From NCBI GenBank assembly GCA_030248215.1, contig JASANG010003544.1, forward strand, positions 1-64,000: a DNA stretch of 64,000 nucleotides, read 5' to 3'. The notes beneath the pieces were generated by a model. That model saw nothing but the letters and a program-made list of their open reading frames with translations. It did not search any database and was not told the origin of the DNA. Numbering within the stretch: position 1 is the stretch's first letter; every line of letters begins with the position of its first letter. Source of the DNA: Enoplolaimus lenunculus. Its lineage: Eukaryota; Nematoda; Enoplea; Enoplida; Thoracostomopsidae. The position numbers and the translations under genes were made by a program. Positions 13,301-25,300 of the stretch are shown one piece after another.

Positions 13301-16300
13301 TTGCGTTTTTTATCATTTATTTACTGACTTTTTGGCTGGTTTTCAATTTTGTGTTTGCAGAGTTTTAACCGTTAGTGTCGAGCGTACTGCTGCTTCAGTT
13401 TGGAATTATGCCAATCGAACCCGGCTTTTCGGTCTGGTTTTCGGTGCTTAGCGAATTGAGTGCCGTATATCTAGAACCAAGATTCGATGATGACTCTATT
13501 TACAAGAGTGTGCAACCAAGGGTGGATGATCACTCTTTATCTCAAGAGTGTGCAACTGGATACATTCTGTGTATTAAAGAATGTAGCAGCACGCGTTGCA
13601 TTTTTGTTCGACCCCCCTTCTCAATCGGGGGGGGGGGGGTAAACAAGAGATTAACAGTATGCTTCAGTACACCTGCCCCCTCTTAAACATGGGGGTTACA
13701 ATTTCCTCCTTTACTACGATATAAAACTGCATAAAGACCCCCCTAAAAATGGGGGGTATGCCAAAAACGCAACGCGTGCCGGGTACATTCTTTAATACAC
13801 AGAATGTACCCAGTTGCACACTCTTGTTATAAAGGGTGGTCATCCACTCTTGGTGCAACTGAGTACACTCTGTGTAGAAAAGAATGTACTCAGAGCATGT
13901 TGTGTTCTTGCCCTAACCCCCTTTATTTAAACGAGGGTACAACCAGTGTGAGCCATGGCACTTTATGTATGCGGAGTCCAACATGGTCACTGTATAGTTT
14001 AATTATTTAAGTATTCACGTGATAGCGAGTCCCCTTTAAACATGTGTGGTCGACCAAAAACGCAACGCCCGGTGGTATATCTGCCATGTGACACCCAAAG
14101 AGTTGCACACTCTTGTAATTATCCACTCTTGATAGAACTAAGCTTACAAGAAGTCCAAATTTACGGCAAGATGTGTGGATTTCATCAAATTTGATAAATG
14201 TCTTTTCTTTTGTAGAATGGAATTCGGCAATTTTTCTCGAAACGTGATTCATTCTATATTATTGTTGCGTCATTAAATATCCTAAGTCCAGCAACAATGC
14301 TTGAAGCTTTGACGTTTTTGGCATCCCTAACACTTATTAATGAAGGTGATATGCAAGGGTAAGAATGATTTACTGAGTTGTTAGTTGTGCCGGGTTCCGG
14401 TGTACTTTAGTGTGGTGTTATTAAAAGTTGTTGCAAAATTTTTTCGTGGGTAAAATAATATTTCGGCTTTGCATGCTGTGGTTTTCGTGACAGCGTGTTA
14501 TTGTTGTAAGCGATTTTTTGTTTCGGCTAATGTTTGTGCTAACTAATAGTTCTAGGTTTGAATTGTTTTTCAAACTTTTTGCAAATATTTGGGACGATGG
14601 AGCGCGTCAGAGTTTTGAGAATTACTTGTGTGCACCGGTAATTAACGGGTGACAGTGTGATCTTTTTTCAATAAGTGGAATTTGTCTATTGAATGGTTTA
14701 AAAATTATTCATTTCAGAACACGACGAGTGCTCGAAGCTTTAACAGAATTTGGTGAACACACTCAACAAGATCGTTTTCTGCCTATTGTATTGGCTTTAT
14801 TTGCGGAGGATAACCGACCGTTGCAGGTTAGTTCTATATTGTTATATTTGTTTTTCTAAAGTAGTTGCGTAGTTAAATTTGTTAGTGTTAACGGTTTGTC
14901 TGTTTCAAACTCAATAATCATATCTTAAACCCGTACATCTCGCCAGATTCAAAGTCCAATACCGTGAGCCGGATTCTGTAAACACAAAAAATTGACAGTC
15001 AAAAATATTCAAAGTGACAGTAGTACCCGGACCGTAAAGCTCTACGTTAGAGCGATAGTTGATGCTAAATTGTAAAGCTGAACATTGCGCAACCGTATTA
15101 ACTTGAGATTCATTGAGTAAGTTTGTATTTGTGGGTATTAGTTTTGACGTCAAATTTGATTAGGAAAACAATTAACCAAAAATACAAACAATACCATTTC
15201 AACATTCATATATTCTGCAGAATATTTTTTTGCAAATTTTTTTGCAAATTTAGAATTCCTGATCTTGTAAAATTTTCTAGTTGATGCGTAGAAGTAAGAA
15301 ATAAGTTGATTGTGTTCGAGATGTTATTAGATTTACAGTGATATTGTATTGAATATTTGTCATTGTTTTAGAAGGCAGCGTTAATGGTGATTAACGGGCT
15401 TATTAACAATCAAGATGAACTTGATAGGCGGATTAGTATACGAAATCAATTCATGCGGACCGGAATGAACGAAATTGTTGAGGTAAGGATCATTGTAGTC
15501 TCAAAATGGTTGTAGCGTCTATCATTAGTTAGCGATACGTTTCTAGAAAGATAATATAAGTTTTAGGCTGTTCGGAAATTATATTTGACTTGGCAAGCGT
15601 ATTAAAATTTTGGGGAGTTTCATGCACTGAAGGTACTGCATATAACTTTTACCACCTGGGGATTGGTGCTAAACAAAGTGTTTGCTGATTTTCTTATTAA
15701 TAAAACCTTTTTATGTGTGAGTATCTTTGCTTAAAAAATTTGTTGCAGATAATTTAATTGAAGTTTAATTGGGAAACCTATCGGGTGTCTTTTTTGACCG
15801 TAGTTATACGATCGCATTTTGTGCGTTTGACCGTATCCACGGAAAAATTTTAGTGAAACGCTCTATATGATACTGCTTGACTTAGAATTACTGTGTCGCG
15901 TAAGGATTGATTTTGATTTTAACTATAGTGTTATTTGTTGGTTATTGGCTATTGTTTAGGAATTACGAGATGTGCCCGATTTGGCAATTCAACTTGAAGT
16001 GTTCGAAGATCAAAAACTACAAGACAACGAAGATTATTTTGGACGCATGGAAAGCATTAACGCGGATTTCAAATATCCTTTTTTGCCTGGACAGGATAGG
16101 TCGTTTATTGAACTGGCTTAGAGTGGCGTTATTGTTTTGGTATGACGTCCCCCAGTGCCGGACGGCGCCGCAAGTCCAGTATTGTTATTTAGAAATTGGT
16201 TTGTAGTGTGGGATGGCAGTGAGTGTACAATGCAATAAGGAACCAAGCGGGTATTGGAATTTTCAAGAAGTCAGGCGTCACATTAAGATTTGTTTAAGTT

Positions 16301-19300
16301 CAGGATTGTGGAACGATTAATATGTTACTAAATGTTCTAAGGTTAAATGTTCTAAGGTAATGTTACCTGCATCGGTTGCAGTATAGGTGTAAAAGTGTAC
16401 GACGGTTTGTTTGTAAGAACTATGTGAAATTTGCCTGTTAATTGCACGATGTCAAAGGTTACGCTGTGTATTCAGAAAGTACCTATGGCTTGTGAGTAAA
16501 GAACTATTTTGGAAACCTTAAGCATAATGGCTGCGTTTCTGAAATTTTACTCAAGTAATTATTAAAGTTGGGGTTAAGTACTTAGTTATGTCGGTGAAAT
16601 GCGCGCGTATGTACAATCAGAGTGCAACCATGATGTATTTGGTTAATATTCGGTTCCGGTAAACTATTTCAGTTCGGATCAGGTATCCGGTACATATCCG
16701 GTCATACGCTGGTGTATATGGCAAGCAGGTAGGGTTCCTAAAATCACATATATGTGTGTTTGTGTGGATGTCGTGAAGTCGCTTACTTCATCAGCTGATA
16801 TTTTTTGTTTTAGCAGGTAAACAATGAACAAGTTCGGTTTGTGTTACCAGGATTCTGTGCAGTCACGATGTGCAGTAATTCGCTGGTTGCTTGGCCCGTA
16901 TTCTCAAGTGTGTGTAACACCTATCACCAGTAAGTCATAGAGCAAACAGTGAATGTTTAGGCTCAAAATTCAGCACATTTGTTGCATATGATTTTGCTCT
17001 TACTCCTATAGTATTTTTGAGTTCAACAACAACTGCAATTGTTGCGTAGTGAGTTTGACAAGTATTACTAAGTGATGATAGTTGCTATGCACGTTTGAGA
17101 ATATGGACCCTAGTTAGAACAACTAACGTGTTGTTAGAGTGATACGTCATGTGACTTGTATTTGACTTAAGGACGTGTTTAGAAACGAGAAATCGATCGA
17201 GTAGTTTTATTCAGGTGGATTAGTAGGCAGGGATGCTTTATAAGGATTTTTGAAATGTAAACTATATTATGTTGCACTGGATTCTTCATTGCATATTGCA
17301 ATTGTGTCGAAGCTTCAGATTGGTGATCGCTGTTTAATTTATGTATGTCTGTTTATTAAGTTAGAATGGCCACAATACGTAATTTAGTCATGCTTGCGAG
17401 CAGGGTGCAACCGGAGATGAAAAAAATGGAGCCGGATGTGAATCCGGTGGTGAAGTAAAATTACTTAATATTGACTGGGTTTCTGAATGTGTGCTTTTAA
17501 GTATTTATTTAAATCTCCGACTCAAGTAAATAGTGAAGTTATTGAGTGAAAACAAATAACCACCAGATGTGAGTCATTGTCATAACAAGAAAGTTATAGT
17601 TTTGCTTTATATTAAGGAGGCACCATTGGTCCATAATTTTAAATAGAGAATGGATAATATGCCTCAGCTGTCAATCTATAATGTATAAAATTTAGTTAGT
17701 GGCTTAAGTATTCACTTAATTTAAGTGCATTTTTAAAAACGACAAAAGTGTTAAGTAATTGCTAAACACATATGTACTAAGTCGTACTTAGGTAGGGTTT
17801 TAGAAATCCAACCAATATTATTGCTAAATTTTTAAACTTTAACAAAAATCTGCAAAAAATAATGTCAAAAAATTATTTTAAGATTTTCATTTTGCAAAAT
17901 CTCGGCAGTTAAACGTTTCGAAAGTACCTCGAAAACACACATACACGTTTTTTGCAAATAACAGAACCATGGTATAATTGTAATAAATTTCACAACCGAA
18001 ACTGCCGGAACGTCCAGCAAAAATCCACCGTAACTGGAGGATGATTTTCTGCCGGAGCCGAAGACAGACCCTTGGTTGTACTCTGCGTGCTAGCTAAGTT
18101 TTGGAATTGACCTGGATCGACCAGCTTGGGTCAGTAGTTGCAGGGGCGTATTTAAGGGGTGGAATATAGGAATATACCGACTCCCGAAATTTCTACAAAG
18201 ATAAGAAACAAAGCACTTTTAACCTGATTTAGCATAAGATTCCAAAAAATGTTAAAGGCCGAAATATGTTTACGAGATTTACCGTTCCGAAATGAAATTC
18301 TGGCTTCGCTTCTGATTATTAATTGGCAAAGTTAGCGCAACGTTGATAGTTGGGCGTAAGCCCCTGTCAGAAATTTTTTTGTTAAAATGGTAACGTAGCT
18401 ACCTTACAATTGTTTCCCTCAGAAAATTGTTTTGTGAAAAACACAATATTTTTCCAATTTTGCGCCCTTAGATAATTTTTTGGTGATTAAAATGATAAGT
18501 TCTCACTACCTATCTTACAATGTTTCGCCCTCGGAAAACTTTTTTTGGTTATAACATGATAAGGTACCTACCTTACAATTTTTCGCCCTTGGAAAATTTT
18601 TTTTGATTATAACATGATAAGGTCCCTACCTTACAATTTTTCGCCCTCAGAAAACTTTTTTGGTTATAACATGATAAGGTGCCTACCTTACAATTTTTCG
18701 CCCTCAGAAAACTTTTCGGTAATAAAATAATAAAGTTCCTACATACCTTACAATTTTGCGTTTCATAACCTTTGCCATCCCGCACTGCCCCCCTGTCAAT
18801 TATTTTTCCATCCGCCTCTGATAGTTTATGTTGCAATGCTGTTTACTAGCGTTGGCTGAGAAACTAAACGAACCAGGTTAGCAGTCGATGGTCGTCAAAT
18901 TATGTGTCAGCAACTGCTGTATGTTCGAAATGATATGGGCCAATCAGATTAAGCGAGTTCGTCGAACATTTAAATCAAAATGACACCAAAAAAGTGACAG
19001 AGATGAACTAAGACAGTCAAGGGATACCGTACGAGTAAATCTAATCGCCGTATTGTGTGTTGTCCGGCCTATTAAGGGGGGAGTGTACCATCAGAATGTG
19101 AGGAACATTGGTCGAATTTGGGGTGGGGGGCACGGCCCATTTGTGTCTCCCTGGACCGAAAATAATTGGGTGATGACTTGATCTGCTTATGAACTCAAAT
19201 AAGAATACATTGCATGGAATGTTTATTTTAAGTTAAACCGGTATTTATTGCACGGTATTGTTATATATTTATTTCTTAGATGCTTTGTTGTTGTGTTTGT

Positions 19301-22300
19301 ATGTTCTCGATATGTTTGAAGCTTTCAAACAGTGTAAGTATGATGTATACCGTGGTTAATTGAAAGGATTTAGGTTTAGGTTTAGGTTTGAGCAGTGGCG
19401 GATCCAGAAATTTGTAAAAGGGACCAGCGATAGATATTCATTCATTCTTTATTGGCGAATAACGTATGTATATAAAGGTCGGACGAGCAAGAGATAAAAT
19501 TGAATTGAATATTACAACCAATAAAAATAGTTAGAAAGAAACAAGCGTGTTTATATCTAACCTAATTTTCGATTAATGCGAATATGAAACCAGCACCATG
19601 TTTGTGCTAAGCTTTAATGCAAAATGTTGGTTTTGATGTTTGTTGGGGGGGGGGGTATGGGTATGGTGGCCCCCCTATGCATCGACCGCAAAGTTTCAGA
19701 TATGATTTATGCGGTAATTATTCATTCAGTTCAGGGACTGCTAGAGACACGCCTATTACTATCAATTTAGTTTCTTTTCAGAATTTTTAGGTCAGTGGTT
19801 AGGATTACGTAATGAATAATTCCGGATCCGGTTTTGCCGTTGTCAGAAATTCCGGATCTGGATTCGGGTCCGAGTTATACATTTTTCTTGTTTTACGAGG
19901 CAATATAATAGAACAGGACCGTAGCAGTAGTAGTATTAAACATATTTCTAAGCCTAAGCAAAAAATTGGTCTGACAATTGCAGTCCCGCAGAAAAACGTT
20001 CCGTCTCTGATCTTTACATGAGTCGTTTTACGTCTATTTGGTACGTAATAGATTGTAGTATTAACACAACTATGAAGCTGAAATTATATGGACGTCAGTC
20101 TCGTATAGCCTCTGCTGATTGTTGCATATCGTTTGATTCATATGACTCTGATAACGTAAGTTGCCCCGGGTCTGCCAAAAACCCTGTCACGGGCCGTGGG
20201 GCCGTGACGCCACTGATGTTCATTATGAGTCAGCCGTGAAGTTGCCAAAGTTGCCAGCCGATAGAATAGTTGCTGAGCATGAGTTTAAGCCGTTGTGGCA
20301 ATTTGGCATGCCGTGCAGAGTGGGATGTGGGTAAGGATGTTTTTACCCGACCCGCGCTTTACCACCCATGCAAATACAATTTTTTACCCGCGGGTTCACC
20401 CACGCTAAAAAGATAGATCTGCCCACGACGACCCAGCTTTTACCCTCACGTGAAGTTGAACCAGTCCGTATTTCAAAGATCGTTGGTGATTTGCACTTTA
20501 ATGACGTTTTGCGATATAGCTCCAATGGAATTTTACACATGAAAGCTTTTACTAGAAACAACAAAATTTGAAACCCAACTAAAAATAAAGCACAGAACTT
20601 TTGCGTTTTTCAACGCTCACTGACTTTGTTTAGCTAATAGCGTATGTTTTTGCACCTTAATTTTTAAAGGTTTGCCGCCGGTATAGGCTGTCAATCTTTT
20701 AGCCACGTGATACAAATCGTTACGCGCGGGTATACCCACGGCTGAAATTTCTTACCCGACTCGAGTCTCACCCCACGGCTGAAATTTCTTACCCGACTCG
20801 AGTCTCACCCCACGGCTGAAATTTCTTACCCGACTCGAGTCTCACCCCACGGCTGAAATTTCTTACCCGACTCGAGTCTCACTCCACGGCTGAAATTTCT
20901 TACCCGACTCGAGGCTCACTCTGACGCCGTGTAGTGTCAAGTTGACGCTGTTCCGCTCATTTTGACTGCTGCTTGCAATATTGGAACATGACTTGAGTTT
21001 TACAAATAGATCGAGTTGAAGAGCATGTTTTTTGTTCATTTTTGCTTTTGATTTCGTACTAATAAATCTTTGGTACGTACGGTTTTTTGAAGGATTTGAG
21101 TTTAATTGTAACGCGTTGAAACTGATCATTCAGCTTCTACTGGGGTTTTACTTTTGCTCCGAAATGAGCGGATACTTGGTGCTTATTGTAGCTTTCGACT
21201 GCTGGTCAACGCCAGCGCGACGTCTTTGAATCAAACCGCTGGAAAGCTGTAAAAGTATTAAATGAGACAACGCGAGTGGCGTGGGAAATGCCGCAGGTGG
21301 AACGTTCGGCGCCACGGCGTCTGGTGTCGAAAATTCGACCGCATCTGAAGGGTTTGAAGCGAAGTAAGCTGGAGTTGTCTGAGAACCGGTTACAGCGACT
21401 GGATATTGCGTCCTGGCGAGCGTCGGGTAAATTGAAGCGTATCGCGTGTCACGATGTGAAATGTTCGTTTGAGCGTAAGGCTGTAAATCAAAACGTGTGT
21501 AGCGTACAGCAAAGCCAAGATTCGGAGGGTTCGGGGTTAGGGAAGGGTTCGTGGGTGGAGTCGGAGTCAGATTTAGATTTAGCGCGGCTCGATGGGAACA
21601 GTCGTTTGGACCGCGGTGACGCAGACAGTAGAAAGCGGCCGAGAGAATTGAGATCTGCAAGTAGTTTACTTGGGATGATGAGGGCTGAAGATGCTGCTGT
21701 TGGTGGTGTTTGTTGTTTATTTGGCGATAAGTGCGTTTTGCGGAAGCGTAGTGATGCCGAACCGTCTGTTTTGCGGAATTTTTCACTGGCGAAATCGAAA
21801 TGCGGTCAAGCGAATGTAACTCGAGCTGAGAAAGGACAGAAACGTGGGCAGTTGGACTCGTGGGCGTCGGTAAATGATCAGGTCACAACCGGAAGTAAAA
21901 GTTGGAGTGGCGTGTCTAGTCAAATAGAAAATCAAGGCGGAACGAGAGGTTGCGGGTTGGGTGAGGCGATAGGGTTACGGAAGTATAAGTCGACGGCTGA
22001 TAGCGATTGTTGTAGTTTGTGGGGCAGCATTTGTTCATGTTTTCGGGGGGTTGGAGATGATGAAGTTTTCAGCGAATCGAGTGCTGTTAGTGAGAGACGG
22101 AAGCAAAGCGCGGTGGTTAGGAGTCAGCCGAGTCTGCGTAGTCATGCGTGGTCTACTGTCAGGTACAGGGTAAATTGCGCTTTGCGTGTACTATCAGTTT
22201 GAGGTCTGTTTGTGTATGAAGGCGGTCTGCTTAATAAGACTGCCGCTTCGCTACAGACACGGGGACGTGCGGTCTCGGCAAGTTTCAGTATTTGGTTCTT

Positions 22301-25300
22301 GTTTTTGTGAGTCTCAGTAGGTTTTGAATTAACCGGCAATTTATGAACAGATATGTACATCGATTTATGCTGTAAAAGCATACAACACAGAAGTTCGAAA
22401 AACATTCAAAACTTTTGTTACAAAATATTTTATTTTGATTTTCGGTAACGAATCAAAGTTTACCGAGATCGAGACTCAGAAGCCTTGGTCTCTCTTGGTT
22501 TTAAAAGCGACCGTACATCCGTGTGCGCAGACTCACGCACACCCAGTCACGCACAGACACTCACGCACACCCACACGCACTCACATACACACACTCACGC
22601 ACACACACACTCAAGCACACACTCACACACTCACTCACTCACTCACACGCACACACACTCACGCACTCACTCACACGCACACACACTCACACACATTCAT
22701 AATAATTTGACGAGGGACGCCAGCCGACACAAACCCAACAATTTTTGATTGCAATTTAGTTTGCGGTGCCGTCAATTATTTCACGGCAAAGTGGTTGTTG
22801 GCAAAGATTGTGTTTTAGCGAAATTTACAAGCGGATTAATTAAACTATTGTGAGAAGTATCATCGCATACGTAGGCTGAGTTTCGCTTAATACCTTGTTG
22901 ATTATGAAGCTGTTCAGGAGCTGAGCAGTAAAATATTACACACATTCGGTTGTCAACTGTACACTGCATTCCAAACTGAATATGCGTTGAGTATGCGTTG
23001 AATTAGCGTTGAAATAAGCGTTCCGATAGCATTTTGTGTTGTTGAATTACAATCAAACTTTACGCATTTTTGTCGTGTTTTTCCTTAACCGCTTTCGTAT
23101 CCAGTTTTACCAATGCACGCGATATTTTCGAAGTGCTCAACTCGAATGTTGCCGGCAGTGTTGCGTACGACTCGTTTGTCGCCATTCTACAACTGTTGCT
23201 GTTTGTCCCGGAAGATTTCGATGTCAAGTAAGCGTGTGTGTCGCATGGTGTGTTGCTTTGTTTATTTGTCGCACGCTTGCACTAAAGTGTCAACAGTCGA
23301 TGATCACTCGAACATGAGTGTGCAACTGCCGAAATTTGTATGGTATAAAATGTATCTCCGGGCGTTGTATTTTTGGCCGACCCTCACCCCCCTCTATATT
23401 TAGAAGGAGGGGTAGTTGATATTTGAAACGTAGAATGTGCATGCTTTTACAAATGCAGCAGGTGCAAACATAAGATAAATTATGTAGTATGGCGCAAATT
23501 GGAAATTTTGGCAATACACACTCAGCAATTTTATATAAATAAGTCAGAATAATATGCCAATTTTTCTTAAATTTTAAAATGAGAAAAATTTTCAATACCA
23601 AAAATACCGAAAAATCCTAGTGAAAAATACCGGAGTTATTACCGGAACCGAATAGTGAAAAATACCGGATTTCCTTACCTGAACCGGAATTCCGGTTGCA
23701 CACTGGCTAGTTGAGTATACAAATTCAGCTCTGTGTGACTGACTGATTTTGTTGTACGTGTGTATGATGTTGTTGTTGTTATTGTTGTTGTTGTTTTAGA
23801 ATCGCATATTACAAACTGATCGAAGAATGTGTCGATCAAATTGTGTTGTTCAAAACTGGCGATGACCCTGATTTTCGAGCTCATGTTCGGTTTCCGATGG
23901 ACGTCGACGTTATTATTGGTTAGTTTAAAAGTTTAATTTTAAAGGTCGAAACATTGGTTTTTTTTGAAAGTTAAGATAAATCTATATATTTAAGCTGGAG
24001 CTCCTCACATACGTGTTTTGGGCAGCGTTCCAAAACAGTTTTAAAACAGTTTTGTTTGCGTTACGTATGCAAATTAAGACTGTATGCATTGACACTCCGT
24101 ATTGTTTCGAATGTGTGTAATATGAGCCCAAGCAACAATTTATCGAACGAAAGGAGAAGCTTTAGTTCAGTTGCACATGTGTGTAACTACGTGTACTAGT
24201 AGTAGTTGTTTAAATTTTGGTGTTAACCTTCGGTTGCACCCTGATAGTGGTGTGGAGTCTGGTCACTAAGACGTTCGTGATTGCATTGGTTCAAAAGAAA
24301 CTGGGGTTTAAAGGTTGTCTACGTACTGCTACTTTTGTGTTGTTCGGCTGTTGGAGCAATGGACTACTAATCGACTATGGTATGTTGTGTTCGAGTTTAG
24401 CTGCAAGCTGAGCCGAAATTTTGCTGAAGTTATCTATAATATATGCTCTCATAGGGTAGCTAGGATTTGAGAACATGGGTTATTTTCTATAATAAAATTT
24501 AGTAGGGGGGCTAGTGTTGTGAAATGTTGTTTAAAACCCCATGAACGAAAATTTATTTATTTTAGAAAAGATCAAAACCACCGTTCAAGAGTCAGGCGGT
24601 GCGTTTGGAGGCGGCGGCCGGCATCAAGAACTCGCCAAGCGGCTGGAAGAAGCAGAAACTGAACGGTTGCAAAGTGAAGCCCGGCAATCACAGTATTTGG
24701 AAAAAGTGACAACGTATCAAGCTGAAGTCAAAGCGTTACGCGAGCATGTAAGTTGAGCAGATGTAGGGCAATATGTTTCATTTAGAGATGTTCCGGGGTC
24801 AGGAGTTTACCTGGAGCCGAGACCGGGGTCCGGGACATCTCTAGATTCCGTATAGATATTAGATAGATAACGAATTAAATAAAGTTGATGGAACTAAGAA
24901 TATATTTTAATCACAGTTTATTTCTAAACAAAATAAAATAACAGTTTGGAGTGTTTTTGAAAATGCTAAATTTGTTGTTTATTGTTTTGTGTTTATTATT
25001 ACTTATGTTTGGTTATTTTTTCGTTTTATTTTTGTTTTTATTCAAGTTATTTTTTGTGTTGTTTAGATTGCCTCAGGCGGTAAAACACCGCTGCCTCCTG
25101 AAACGTCATCATCCCTGCCGCCCCCTCCACCAGGCCTACTAGCCGGCGGACCTCCGGTTCCACCAGGAGGCTCGCAAGTGCCCCCTCCGCCACCCCCTGG
25201 TGGCATTCCTCCCCCTCCGCCTCCCCCCGGTGGTGTCCCTCCCCCGCCGCCTCCTCCAGGAGGGCCACCGCCACCGCCTCCACTACCTGGAACAGGAGGT

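Larger units (their letters stand above)
16073..23110 (+). other. U12-type AT-AC intron (dia intron 12)
   Basis: The 5' site is ATATCCTTTT (16073-16082), a full match to the minor-spliceosome AT-AC consensus. TTCCTTAAC at 23081-23089 is a full match to the U12 branch site. The intron is 7038 bp and ends in TTTTAC, about 22 nt after the branch adenosine, a little long for this class. An AG end at 23104 is the alternative. It contains two hAT-like elements, 60-bp tandem repeats, CA-rich microsatellites and a long sense-strand ORF. Confidence 0.9.

Noticed and set aside
13375-13686. Open frame after a TTTGCAG near 13360, considered as an extra dia exon
   Set aside because: The phase from exon 7 meets a stop at once, exon 7 joins exon 8 directly in frame, and the frame runs into a foldback element.
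8099-20923. Regular repeats (96-bp, 37-bp, 60-bp) as CRISPR-like arrays
   Set aside because: There are no unique spacers between units; they are plain tandem repeats in a eukaryotic intron.
21148-21786. 212-codon minus-strand frame opposite the intronic ORF
   Set aside because: It is a likely shadow of the sense frame. It has a Pro/Thr-rich composition and no recognisable domain.
22435-22748. His/Thr-rich frames
   Set aside because: CA/CTCA microsatellite.
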